Source of the DNA: Gymnothorax reevesii
Taxonomy: Eukaryota > Chordata > Actinopteri > Anguilliformes > Muraenidae
Reading direction: 5' to 3'
DNA length: 64,000 bases
Assembly (NCBI GenBank): GCA_029721435.1
Contig: CM056573.1
Span: 47,590,501 to 47,654,500, forward strand
In this document: one piece after another, positions 47,101-51,438 of the stretch
Position numbering within the stretch: the stretch's first letter is position 1
Layout: every line of letters begins with the position of its first letter
Program-made: the position numbers and the translations under genes
Notes under the pieces: model-generated
The model's input: the letters and a program-made list of their open reading frames with translations, nothing else
Told to the model about the DNA's origin: nothing
Databases searched by the model: none

Positions 47101-48158
47101 TCCTGCAGATAACAGACAAGCCCAGATATCCATACAGAAGAATGTAAGGTCTTCCACATTAATCTGTTAATCATAAACTGCATATGCGACACAAAACATT
47201 TCTGTCACTCGGAGGTGTTGTTGATCTGTGCTAGAGAGTAGTACAGAACTAGTGTTTTTTGAGAATAGATGCATGCACAAAACATTTCAGCAGTCATCAA
47301 CTCAATCTGCAACTAATTTTGGCCCATCTACTTCCACACAGACCCACAGGACCAGCGCCAAGACCCAGACATCCTCATTCATATTCGGCCAACTGTCCAG
47401 AGTCTTTTGGTCTGTTTTCCCAGCTTTGAGCATGATAAAATGGAAAGCGATGCATTTTCAAATGATTTGAGCAGATAATAGGCATGTCACAACCCAGCTG
47501 TCACTTGCCGCTCAAACAAGAATGCCTCTCTTCCAAAACTGCAGGCTCTTCATCCAATCAATAATGCTGACCATTCAAAAAAGATTAGATTTAGAAATAG
47601 TGTACACTGCTAGTTCATTGAGAAATTGCCAACCAACACTAAGAATGGCCAGAAATTAATTTGGTCACACTTCACAATAAGGCAACAAATTATATGCTTA
47701 AGTAATTTTGAACTAATACATGGCTCATGATGATTTAATGCATGAATTAATGCAGGAAGTATCATGAATTCCTGCTGCTCATCATTAACAAATGATGAAG
47801 TCACTATGACTATTTGTGATCATTTCACACTTAATCGATCATTGGTCAAGGGTTGTTAATTCACGGTTCCTTTGCATTAAAAGTTAATTTCGGGATCTCA
47901 CCATCGCTCAGCCTCTCTGATAAAACAGAAATTGCTTCATATTTCAATGAAAATATACCCATGGTGTTTTGACTCATTTACAAAATAGTGAGCGAATTTC
48001 TGAATTCGCATGATTAAGTTTGCTGCGGACCAACAAGGGCACAACCGTCAGTTGCACTTCACCCGATGGAGTGGACAAAAATCTCAAACCTCTCAGACGT
48101 ACCTTTTTTTAACTGGCTTTCTCCGCTTAGGAACAGCGTATAGTGAGTTTGTGCTCAT
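4977..48158 (-). CDS. ahr: Aryl hydrocarbon receptor (AHR), complete, 11 coding exons
   Basis: Ligand-activated bHLH-PAS transcription factor; in the known family it sits in the cytosol with HSP90, binds planar aromatic ligands through PAS-B, enters the nucleus, pairs with ARNT and binds GCGTG elements. Joined coding exons on the minus strand: 48158-48103, 47102-46918, 23478-23387, 20641-20552, 18066-17958, 16360-16230, 12320-12118, 11239-11130, 7497-7356, 7042-5203, 5123-4977; total 3105 nt, 1034 residues, no internal stop, every intron GT-AG and phase-consistent. Domains by residue: basic NLS 11-18, bHLH about 28-80, PAS-A about 111-221, PAS-B/PAC about 265-390, acidic region about 510-545, Gln/His/Pro-rich region about 565-830, conserved tail 987-1034. 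Length is above the roughly 850 residues of human AHR because of the Gln/His expansion. The start has A at -3 and an in-frame TGA 45 nt upstream. Paralogue class (AHR1 or AHR2) is not decided. Confidence 0.96.
5203..7042 (-). CDS. ahr: AHR coding exon 10 (transactivation domain)
   Basis: 1840 nt, residues 374-986. It begins [20 protein letters not shown], the conserved end of the PAC region, then has [15 protein letters not shown] and an acidic block ending [11 protein letters not shown], both shared with vertebrate AHRs. From about residue 565 to 830 (roughly 6468 to 5680) it is dominated by Gln, His and Pro with a loose repeated pattern of PQQ, one or two His and another Q. A less biased Ser/Thr/Glu-rich stretch (DLEELLESL) follows. 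The donor after the last codon is GTAAGC. Strings of Val, Leu or Cys codons on the opposite strand across the Gln-rich part are shadows. Confidence 0.95.
7356..7497 (-). CDS. ahr: AHR coding exon 9 (end of PAS-B and PAC)
   Basis: 142 nt, residues 326-373. It encodes [37 protein letters not shown] and IATQRVLT. A367 sits where mouse has A375 and human V381, the residue that influences dioxin affinity. The acceptor is CTCAG and the donor GTACGC, phase 2. Confidence 0.95.
7691..8003. mobile_element. piggyBac-type MITE flanked by TTAA (AHR intron 9)
   Basis: The 313-bp segment starts TTAACCCTCTATAAACCA and ends GGTTAATGAAGGGTTAA, so both ends are TTAA followed by inverted CCCT. Inside is a perfect 22-bp palindrome at 7824-7845 built on GTAGCA, and the last 54 bp (7950-8003) are themselves palindromic around GTAGCAgatatGCTAC. 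No coding capacity. Confidence 0.55.
8530..9433 (+). pseudogene. CR1-type LINE relic, ORF1 esterase-like part
   Basis: Conceptual translation near 8848-9060 gives RDSIIGG, then [22 protein letters not shown] and [12 protein letters not shown], the pattern of the GDSL-esterase-like domain of CR1-clade ORF1 proteins (GDSIIRG and HVGTNDIG in intact ones). Several stops and frame changes. The element continues after a DNA transposon insertion at 9434-10266. It lies in AHR intron 8, on the strand opposite to AHR. Confidence 0.7.
9434..10266 (+). mobile_element. Deletion derivative of a Tc1/mariner (IS630) element
   Basis: Inverted ends (CTCAAAGGCAATGAAAATGC and its counterpart at 10236-10266) are flanked by TATA on both sides, consistent with a TA target. 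Inside are two transposase scraps on the plus strand: near 9745-9800 [12 protein letters not shown] followed by a broken helix-turn-helix, and 9855-10023 ending [20 protein letters not shown], the usual end of one Tc1-like clade. The catalytic core is missing. A second, truncated copy lies inverted at 37055-37505. Confidence 0.8.
10267..10660 (+). pseudogene. CR1-type LINE relic, endonuclease part
   Basis: After the transposon insertion the LINE resumes: [18 protein letters not shown] at about 10354-10400, and [15 protein letters not shown] at about 10560-10605, the GDFN.P.IDW motif of the apurinic-like endonuclease. It is broken by stops and ends near 10660. Confidence 0.7.
10668..10835 (-). 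pseudogene. Tc1-like transposase fragment (helix-turn-helix region)
   Basis: Minus-strand translation contains [32 protein letters not shown], then [12 protein letters not shown] after a stop. This is the second DNA-binding helix region of a Tc1 transposase, as in the fuller copies at 55976-57001 and 62022-62384. No termini seen. Confidence 0.75.
11130..11239 (-). CDS. ahr: AHR coding exon 8 (PAS-B)
   Basis: 110 nt, residues 289-325 plus one base. It encodes [20 protein letters not shown] and then [15 protein letters not shown], nearly identical to vertebrate AHR PAS-B. I311 lies at the site equivalent to chicken I324. The acceptor is CCGCAG and the donor GTATGT. Confidence 0.95.
11240..12117. 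other. AHR intron 7, no recognised element
   Basis: Ordinary AT-rich intron sequence. A 63-codon plus-strand open frame at 11836-12027 shows no motif. Confidence 0.4.
12118..12320 (-). CDS. ahr: AHR coding exon 7 (PAS-A/PAS-B junction)
   Basis: 203 nt, residues 222-288 plus two bases. It starts [11 protein letters not shown] and runs through [20 protein letters not shown] to [16 protein letters not shown]275, H277 and F281 occupy the positions of human T289, H291 and F295, known ligand-pocket residues. The donor is GTAAGT. Confidence 0.96.
12530..14215. mobile_element. Element with tandem GGAC...GTCC palindromic units, split by a hAT insertion
   Basis: The left part (about 12535-12690) is a degenerate tandem array of a 17-19 bp unit like GGACTTTTTGTCCCCAG. 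The right part (about 14065-14200) carries the same units inverted (GGGACAAAATCTCC, GGACGAAAAGTCC). Together they form the two arms of one foldback element, separated now by the hAT element at 12743-13991. The outer ends are only loosely similar, so exact borders are uncertain. Located in AHR intron 6. Confidence 0.6.
12743..13991. mobile_element. Non-autonomous hAT element with perfect 8-bp TSD
   Basis: Ends are CAGTGGTTCCCAAAC and inverted GGGAACCACTG. It is flanked by exact 8-bp duplications CCCTAACT at 12735-12742 and 13992-13999. The subterminal regions are C-rich on one side and inverted on the other (GGGCGCGCCCC near 13960). 1249 bp, no transposase reading frame. The 8-bp duplication and terminal CAG identify the hAT superfamily. 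Confidence 0.88.
14216..16229. other. AHR intron 6, 3' part on the plus map, unassigned
   Basis: No exon or transposase found. Sequence is AT-rich, with T and A homopolymers near 14934, 15055 and 15445. Nothing I can name. Confidence 0.35.
16230..16360 (-). CDS. ahr: AHR coding exon 6 (end of PAS-A)
   Basis: 131 nt, residues 178-221. A variable loop ([12 protein letters not shown]) is followed by [16 protein letters not shown] and GFI, matching the ERCFICRLRCLLDNSSGFL segment of human AHR. The acceptor is TTTCAG and the donor GTAAGT, phase 0. Confidence 0.92.
16361..16718. other. AHR intron 5 next to exon 6
   Basis: A17-like run at 16382-16398, and a motif-free 83-codon plus-strand open frame at 16478-16729. 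Nothing else recognised. Confidence 0.3.
16719..16796. repeat. Perfect 31-bp inverted repeat with 16-bp loop
   Basis: The arm 16719-16749 (TGAATTGGTGAATTCAATAA then GGGCCCAACTC) is exactly reverse-complementary to 16766-16796. The loop is AAACATTTTCAACATG. Directly after, ATTCACCA repeats. Lies in AHR intron 5, about 360 bp from exon 6. Transcribed as part of the AHR pre-mRNA it would form a very stable hairpin. Confidence 0.95.
16797..17957. other. AHR intron 5, unassigned
   Basis: No exon or mobile element recognised; a few frames of up to 96 codons around 17034-17398 overlap one another in several frames and have no motif. A pyrimidine-rich patch lies at 17248-17265. Confidence 0.35.
17958..18066 (-). 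CDS. ahr: AHR coding exon 5 (PAS-A)
   Basis: 109 nt, residues 142-177. It encodes [20 protein letters not shown] and then [10 protein letters not shown], the most conserved part of AHR PAS-A. The acceptor is CCTCAG and the donor GTAAGA; it ends in phase 1. Confidence 0.95.
18067..18685. other. AHR intron 4 next to exon 5
   Basis: No gene or element recognised. Contains CA-rich sequence around 18260-18390. Confidence 0.3.
18690..19160. repeat. Two-copy modular repeat with GTACG tail
   Basis: Two related units of about 190-200 bp begin near 18765 and 18960; each has a GGTATGA...CACA..TTTGGCTCCC-like block, then TGAG.TCAATTAATTCTGTT and an AAGAAG stretch. The block ends in a low-complexity CGGACGTATATGTACGCATG. 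No coding sequence. Similar architecture to the repeats at 2951, 23690 and 57960. Confidence 0.55.
19606..20000 (+). pseudogene. Tc1-like element relic: transposase C-terminus and right inverted repeat
   Basis: Translation from 19606 gives [20 protein letters not shown], then [19 protein letters not shown] and KRRGDATQW followed by TAA (about 19767), the standard Tc1 transposase end. The sequence that follows to about 20000 matches a terminal repeat ending near AAAATTGGGGTTTGTAC, resembling the start of the element at 61612. The 5' part is missing. In AHR intron 4. Confidence 0.8.
20552..20641 (-). CDS. ahr: AHR coding exon 4 (start of PAS-A)
   Basis: 90 nt in phase 0, residues 112-141. It reads [19 protein letters not shown] through DYLGFHQ, the first beta strands of PAS-A, with the characteristic end of this AHR exon. 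The acceptor is CTAAG and the donor GTGAGT. Confidence 0.93.
20642..23060. other. AHR intron 3, largely unassigned
   Basis: No named element. There is a short direct duplication of ATTAAAAATACATTCACTC near 21265-21316. An exon-like stretch at 21790-21957 was considered and rejected. Small open frames in the minus strand (21973-22215, 22262-22582, 22718-23017) have no motif. Confidence 0.35.
23070..23335. repeat. Trinucleotide microsatellite cluster
   Basis: Successive (GAT)n, (TAT)n, (GTA/GTG)n and (GCA/GTC)-type trinucleotide tracts over about 265 bp in AHR intron 3, starting about 50 nt beyond the exon 3 donor. The long hydrophobic open frame it creates (Met, Leu and Val runs) is a by-product of the period-3 repeat. 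Confidence 0.9.
23387..23478 (-). CDS. ahr: AHR coding exon 3 (linker to PAS-A)
   Basis: 92 nt between TTGCAG and GTGAAT, residues 81-111. It encodes a variable Ser/Asn/Pro-rich linker ending in DGEQLLQ, equivalent to the EGEFLLQ that precedes PAS-A in human AHR. It lies 23.4 kb downstream of exon 2. A trinucleotide microsatellite begins about 50 nt beyond its donor. Confidence 0.88.
23690..24022. repeat. Modular repeat with AGGTCA blocks and (ACAG)n tail
   Basis: Two units of about 145 bp (near 23715 and 23863), each holding AAGGTCAAGGTCACAAGGTCA, i.e. three AGGTCA half-sites. Ends in a perfect (GACA)n run at 23992-24018. No coding sequence. In AHR intron 2. Confidence 0.7.
24240..25250 (+). 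pseudogene. Non-LTR retrotransposon (LINE) 3' fragment
   Basis: Two open segments. 24278-24601 carries the reverse transcriptase catalytic box [13 protein letters not shown] followed by [13 protein letters not shown]. 24686-25138 is the C-terminal part with [20 protein letters not shown], a C-C-H-C knuckle typical of LINE C-termini. The 3' end is a (TCTG)n tail near 25223-25250. The 5' half is missing and there is a deletion around 24600. Clade not resolved (not L1, by the tail). On the strand opposite to AHR. Confidence 0.82.
25251..26280. other. AHR intron 2, unassigned
   Basis: No recognisable exon, RNA or element; A/T-rich with an A9 run near 25761. Confidence 0.3.
26308..28217. mobile_element. 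TTAA-flanked repeat, probable non-autonomous piggyBac-like element, copy A
   Basis: Left end TTAACCCCTTTGCGCAGA and right end CTGCAGAAAGGGGTTAA are inverted copies, both bounded by TTAA. The last 1.3 kb (from about 26930) is a diverged duplicate of 30772-32194. No transposase was found. Superfamily assignment rests on the TTAA and the CCCTTT ends only. The left TTAA is the centre of a palindrome with the flanking DNA. Confidence 0.55.
28280..29840. repeat. Degenerate satellite array, about 143-bp unit, rich in AGGTCA
   Basis: About ten diverged units, recognised by the recurring CACCAAATGAAAGTTCATAC block near 28359, 28654, 28787, 28932, 29054, 29176, 29323, 29466 and 29610. Most spacings are 122-146 bp; the first interval (about 295 bp) spans two units. 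Each unit also has TGACCTTCAAAGGTCA-like and GAAGGTCAAGTTCAAGGTCA-like parts. No coding sequence. Entirely inside AHR intron 2. Confidence 0.85.
29860..30260. repeat. Unclassified interspersed repeat
   Basis: From TGATTTGGCCCATTCTCCAT to CACACCACGACAATAGCTTA. Includes an AAAATGGCGCTCGC stretch followed by a donor-like AAGGTAAGT, which looks gene-like but has no following exon. Class not determined. Confidence 0.35.
30772..32194. repeat. TTAA-ended repeat, copy B (truncated on the left)
   Basis: Direct-oriented diverged copy of 26930-28217: shared blocks include AATATCTGAATTCTGAA, CAGAATGGTG, TTCAGGCCGGTTT, GATCGATACTAT and TGATCCGGGGGTGCCATCT, and it ends CGGAAAGGGGTTAA. The left terminus is absent. 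It has gained an insertion at about 31115-31240. Confidence 0.75.
31115..31240. mobile_element. Small GC-rich insertion with inverted ends inside copy B
   Basis: Flanks AATACCCCTCAGCCC and inverted GGGCTGAGGGGTA enclose a GC-rich core (CGCCCGCCTGCCCGCC). The insertion is absent from the equivalent place in copy A. Class unknown. Confidence 0.5.
32195..32555. other. AHR intron 2, unassigned
   Basis: Nothing recognised. Confidence 0.3.
32560..33145 (-). pseudogene. L1-type LINE relic, ORF2 endonuclease-RT linker
   Basis: Minus-strand translation with a few stops reads [17 protein letters not shown], later [20 protein letters not shown] and [22 protein letters not shown] and Y...G.K.G.LL..QLK are signature segments of L1 ORF2 between endonuclease and RT. 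Both ends are lost. Opposite in strand to the L1 relic at 35150. Confidence 0.7.
33146..35145. other. AHR intron 2, unassigned with an LTR-like scrap
   Basis: No gene recognised. 34610-34830 has an AATAAA followed by TTGTGGATTGTTCC and ends ...CTGGATCATAACA, which could be a solo LTR fragment, unproven. A 102-codon plus-strand open frame at 34140-34448 (Ser/Pro/Gln-rich) has no recognisable motif. Confidence 0.3.
35150..36240 (+). pseudogene. L1-type LINE relic, 5' end and ORF1
   Basis: Begins near AAGATGGCAGCGTAGC, as many L1 5' ends do. The ORF1 frame 35499-36212 has one in-frame TAG at 35847-35849 and encodes [13 protein letters not shown] coiled-coil sequence earlier in another frame, then [37 protein letters not shown] and after the stop [21 protein letters not shown] and LYPTRFRIT: the RRM and C-terminal domain of L1 ORF1 protein. 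Frameshifted upstream. Confidence 0.85.
36460..36680. repeat. Short tandem duplication between L1 ORF1 and ORF2
   Basis: A unit of roughly 116 bp (…ATCGCTCAGCTACAAT…AGGCAGCATTTTCTGAGAGG…) is repeated once. Possibly part of the L1 inter-ORF region. Confidence 0.6.
36685..36835 (+). pseudogene. L1 ORF2 endonuclease start
   Basis: Reads [13 protein letters not shown], then EN VDIALLQ-like and ends at LLQKTC, corresponding to the NI.G.N.P.KR and DI..LQETH of L1 endonuclease. Broken by stops. The remaining endonuclease continues only at about 38330, after inserted DNA. Confidence 0.55.
36928..37701. mobile_element. Non-autonomous DNA element with CACGTGGTA-type inverted ends
   Basis: Left end ATGCCTCATTTCTATTACGT and right end inverted (ACCACGTGGTGGAAATGAGG) match for about 35 bp. 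It sits within the L1 relic and itself contains the Tc1-like fragment at 37055-37505. Confidence 0.65.
37055..37505 (-). pseudogene. Truncated Tc1/mariner copy, inverted relative to 9434-10266
   Basis: From the terminal TATACTCAGAGGCAATGAAA it follows the 3' end of the element at 9434-10266 closely: the same GGACACACATTTAAAAATGA, the same C-terminal region, and the ACGTACTACACCCAAAATGT block. It stops near 37505, so its 5' end is missing. Confidence 0.8.
37704..38322 (+). mobile_element. Non-autonomous DNA element with a KKER...NIGKAYQRW peptide remnant
   Basis: Ends GGTTGTATCAGCGATT and inverted AATCGCTGATACAGCC. On the plus strand at about 38060-38160 it carries [20 protein letters not shown] followed by RWKEVEWF, a motif that I recognise as recurring in transposon-linked frames of fish genomes (NIG.AF.RW). 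Two frameshifts away the expected continuation [11 protein letters not shown] appears. Inserted in the L1 relic beside the previous element. Confidence 0.6.
38330..39985 (+). pseudogene. L1 ORF2 relic: endonuclease end and reverse transcriptase
   Basis: Pieces in order: endonuclease [11 protein letters not shown] near 38480; YVDV.RMLHP near 38590; [13 protein letters not shown] near 38740; then [44 protein letters not shown] and [14 protein letters not shown] (39550-39780), the first RT blocks; and after a shift [20 protein letters not shown] near 39850-39920. Many stops and frameshifts; 3' part absent. Plus strand, antisense to AHR. Confidence 0.85.
39990..42370. other. AHR intron 2, unassigned; degenerate TGGTGTTA-type repeat
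   Basis: No exon seen. From about 41920 to 42240 there are scattered variants of a GGTGTTA / TTAGTGTTA unit, an eroded minisatellite. Small open frames without motif. Confidence 0.35.
42377..42915 (+). other. Unrecognised coding-like segment
   Basis: Two overlapping plus-strand frames (42387-42635, 42377-42646) and a further stop-free stretch to TGA at about 42919. The first gives [20 protein letters not shown] and [20 protein letters not shown]; the last gives [20 protein letters not shown] and ends [12 protein letters not shown]. Composition is protein-like rather than AT-biased noise, and the stretch CATATTTCTTTCTGCTAAAA near 42594 recurs as CACATTTCTTTCTGCTGAAA near 42706. I do not recognise the family; a decayed transposon or retrocopy are both possible. 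Splice sites were not found. Confidence 0.3.
43609..44037. mobile_element. MITE with CCACTGGGTT-type inverted ends
   Basis: Left end GCCTATATCCCACTGGGGTT and right end inverted AACCCAGTGGTATACAGGC. About 430 bp, no coding. Contains two copies of TCAGCAGAATGTCTGCAGAA-like sequence. In AHR intron 2. Confidence 0.65.
44040..46505. other. AHR intron 2, unassigned
   Basis: No exon or named element. T10 run at 44700 and A13 run at 45723. Two overlapping 107-codon plus-strand frames at 45756-46300 carry no motif I recognise. Confidence 0.3.
46509..46800. repeat. Two-copy tandem duplication beside AHR exon 2
   Basis: Units starting at 46509 and 46683 (period about 174 bp) share AAGCCATGTATAGGGATG-type starts and CTTAA near the same offset, with roughly three quarters identity. 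An (AT)n run lies between them. Ends about 115 bp from the exon 2 donor. Confidence 0.65.
46918..47102 (-). CDS. ahr: AHR coding exon 2 (bHLH)
   Basis: 185 nt following a CTGCAG acceptor. It completes the NLS ([10 protein letters not shown]) and encodes the whole basic helix-loop-helix, residues about 19-80. The segment [15 protein letters not shown] matches the helix 2 and nuclear-export region of vertebrate AHRs almost residue for residue. The donor is GTAAGA and the exon ends in phase 1. Confidence 0.95.
47103..48102. other. AHR intron 1
   Basis: 1 kb intron from GTACGT to CTGCAG on the minus strand. Around 47660 it holds TTGGTCACACTTCACAATAA, which resembles the end of a common fish MITE, but no opposite end was found. 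Confidence 0.6.
48103..48158 (-). CDS. ahr: AHR coding exon 1 (start codon and NLS)
   Basis: ATG at 48158-48156 opens 18 codons plus two bases. It encodes a short N-terminus with the basic cluster KRRKPVKK, the first half of the bipartite AHR nuclear localisation signal. The donor is GTACGT at 48102. The exon is far too short to stand out as an open frame; it was found by looking upstream of the bHLH exon for the family's short first exon. An in-frame TGA lies upstream of the ATG. Confidence 0.9.
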
Positions 48159-49440
48159 CCTGTTTGTAGACAATGTAAAATCTCCGTGACAAAAAATTTC
48201 GGCAAGTCAAAGTTGCTGAAAAACTAGCCAAAATAAAATCCCGTCCACTGCGTCCAGCGAGTAAAGAAGCGCACCAGGATGAGGCTATCCCGAAACAGTT
48301 GTCGTTCACTTGTTAAAACCGTCTTGCAGTTCAACAAATTTAACTGACCACCAGGCTTAACGCTACAAATTGCACGTATCCTCGCAATATTATTCGCACT
48401 GAAGATCTGCATCTAATCAGATTCAATAAATAGCTTACTTGTAAGTAATATGATACAGCAAAACACATGAAAACACTCGCACGGAGTTAGCAAAGCATTT
48501 ACCGAGCTCTGTCACTTATCCATCGCCATAAATCTACAGGTAAAATTGATTTTTTTTTACTCTGCATTCGTTCTCCTGTCAATCCTCACTGCCTAGTAAT
48601 TTTATATGACAGCTACTTCTCCGCGGCATTAACTACGCCTGTCAGTGATCTTATTATATTCCACATCCGCCATTAGTTTTCCATCTAACTATTCCTGCCC
48701 TGCCATAGACCATAGATGTCTCGAATGCAGACTCTCTATGCTTTCAAGCAGCAGTGCTGCTATTACCTCTCAGAACATAGACTGTAGACTGCTGTGCTCA
48801 ACCCGCGCGCTACTCGCATTCAGACGTTTACGTGAGCTTTTGACGTAACTCAAGAAGTTCTTTGTATCGGTGAAACGCCACCATTTTGGTAGGGTCACCA
48901 CATTCGAAAACTAAAGAACTCCTTGACCCAAGAAGTATATTAGAATCCGTTCTGAACACTCTTTAATCCCCACCTACCTCATTACACAGAATGTCGATAT
49001 TATCTATAATATTTATTGAATACGTAAAAGAGCATAATGTCCAATCTACGAAAAGGACCGTGACTCGCCTTTTGAATATTTAATCGCCTTTGATATTTGT
49101 GTTGGATTGACACATGGATAAGGTGGTCCTGCTGGAGCTTGTAATAGAGAGGAATAATATAGCTATGCTATCGTCCGAAGACATAAGAACTGTGAATGCG
49201 GGAAATTGTGCCATTTAAGGGGCATTTTATTGAAAACGCTGTGCTGTTTTATGTATTTGTTTATTTTTCGCGCGTATTTGTTCAGTGACACACTGATGGA
49301 GGACTTTAATTCCTGCAAGATGGTTCTGGCTGTTTAAGTGGTGCAACAGTGTCAAGTGACATCGATAACAAGCTGTCTTTTGAGTGTCATGCGGACATCG
49401 TCTGGAGGAACTCTTATCAGCGCATTAAATTTTACGCGGT
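48159..49440 (-). promoter_or_regulatory. AHR 5' flank and probable promoter region
   Basis: This stretch runs from the AHR start codon to the repeat-rich DNA upstream. No TATA box is obvious. Visible sites include a TGACGTAA CRE-like octamer at 48841-48848, ACGTG (HRE core) at 48830-48834 and a short CG-rich patch near 48799-48815. The true transcription start is unknown, and a non-coding upstream exon cannot be excluded. No protein-coding open frame of note. Confidence 0.4.
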
Positions 49441-49600
49441 GTCTAGAGATACGGCAGTTTTATGGATACGGCTGTCGATTTGAGGGGATTAGGATAAGGA
49501 TTAGGGAGTAGGGTTAGAGTTAGGGTCAGGGTTATGTAAGGGCAGGGTTTGAAATTGGGACTGCCGTACCTCTCTACATTGAAATGCGTTGGAAAACTGC
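49441..49600. repeat. Interstitial TTAGGG-like tract between inverted arms
   Basis: 49494-49550 is a degenerate run of GGATTAGG, TTAGGG, GGGTTAGAG and GGGTCAGGG. It is flanked by inverted TCTAGAGATACGGCAGTT (49442-49459) and GACTGCCGTACCTCTCTAC (49559-49577), suggesting a small foldback element rather than a fused telomere. Confidence 0.6.
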
Positions 49601-50478
49601 CGTACCCGTAGCAACTGCCTAAATTTTATCATAAGTTCCGAAGTTTTAATGTTGACGGCAGTTTTAATAGAATGATTCACTGTTGTTCTATTTCGTCCCT
49701 TTATGACCGCCAGGCGGTGCTTAAAGCATTGGATATCACCACTCACGCAAGCGCATGTTGAGTACAAATAACAACAATGTCACCCGTGACCCCTGCGTCA
49801 CTCCTGGAAGGCTATATCTTCCGGTGTGCGCAGGGTTCGGTTCCATTTTTTTTCCCTTTCTTTCTTTCTTTCTTCCTTTTTTTCTCCTTTTTTCCTTTTT
49901 TTCTTCTCGTGATCGCGTTAAGAGTACACACTTTAAGCTTACAAGCTACTATATCCCTTTTCAGTTATTGTCGCTTGCCCTGTGCAACCTCATGCCTGAC
50001 AGTAGGAGCAACGATTTTATCGTCCGCTGAGAGGTTGTGGATGGCGCGTTATTTGATTAGTTTCTTGAGTTTTGCTGGAGATAGTGGCGTTTGCCCCTCC
50101 CTCCCGGCATTGCTCACTGCAGCTGGAGAGCTGTTTAGTAGCGCTATTGTCTGCTGCAATTATCTGCTCTATTTCTGTGTTGGTGAAGGTTGTGTGCTCG
50201 CCGCCCTCTCCCAGCACAATCTCAGTCTGCTTTTTGTTTGTTTTCGTGTTACTTTGTTGGTGAAGGTGGTGTGTTCGCCACCCTCTCCCAGCATTGTCAC
50301 ATCCTATTCTTTTGTTGAACTGTTGTGTTAACTTTGTTGGTGAAGGCAGCGTTTCCGCTCCCCTCTCCCAGCTCTGTTATCTCAATCTTTAACTGTGTTA
50401 CCCTGTTGGCGAAGGTGGTGTGCTCGCTGCCCTCTCCCAGCACTGTCTCACATTTTTTCTGCCCTGGCCTTTGCTATA

Positions 50479-51438
50479 ATGGAGCAGTCCTGCACTGGAT
50501 GTCAGGCCCTCCTGGATCTAGCAGATGGCCATGATCTCTGTCCCTCCTGCCTGGGCATTGAGCATTTACAAGAAGCCCTCACTGAAGATGCTTGCATGAA
50601 TTGCAGCATAATGCCGCGGTCAGTGAGACTAGCCAGGTTAGCGCAGCTAGATCCACTGGCCAGCCTCCCTGGTTGTGACCTTGCCTCTCAGGCCTCAGAG
50701 CATTCTTTGCGCTCATCAGCCCAGGCTTTGGCGCGCATGCAGCTCGACACCCCCAAAGGAAATGTGGCCCCTAGCGCCTTCCACAGGCGCAATCCTTCTC
50801 CAGCTAAAATTGCCATCCCACATTCGCCGGATTTCTTGTAAGAGCTGCATCCGTGTTGGAGAGATACTACAGCCCTCTCCAAGCCAAATTCTGATGAGCG
50901 GATTTTGGCCGCAATGGAGAATCCAGAAGCTGTCGGCCTGGGACACATGCCTGCAGTTGAGCCCCCTGTTGCGGCCCTGATTGTGGCTCCTGATGAGGCT
51001 CTGAAGCCAAACGCCAGGTGCCCCTCTGTCCAGTGTCGAGTCACTGATGGATATATCTGTAGAGCCTATGATGCAGCGGCACGCATTGGTCGGCTCGGCA
51101 ACTCCCTTTCCCACCTACTGCTTGCCCTCTTAACTTCCCTGCAGGATGCGCAGGTGGATGATTCTACCCGTGACATCTGTGATGCATCGCTGCAGGCTCT
51201 TGCCTTCCAGATAAAGGAACTAGGCTGTTTTATGTCCACACTGGTACATACACGCCGTCATGTCTGGCTAGCGCAGTCACCTTTGACGGAGGTCACTAGA
51301 AAGGTCCTTCGTCAGGTACCAGCAGAACCAGGGGAGCTGTTTGGCTCGCTGCTCAGGAGGCACTGGACCGTTCAGCCCGGGCTGGGGAGACCAGGCCATC
51401 CCCCCAGCACTTCTAAAGGCCGTGGGGGACGGCGTTAG
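50479..51438 (+). pseudogene. DIRS gag-like protein, one internal stop
   Basis: ATG at 50479 starts MEQSCTGCQALLDLADGHDL followed by CPSCLG, the N-terminal C..C.......D.H..C..C zinc-binding pattern typical of DIRS gag proteins. The frame is open to a TAA at 50839-50841 and then continues open in the same frame to the stop at 51436-51438, with NARCPSVQCRVTDGYICRAY and AARIGRLGNSLSHLLLAL in the second part. A single nonsense change is the only visible defect. The end overlaps the RT frame by about 100 nt in a +1 frame. Confidence 0.8.
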
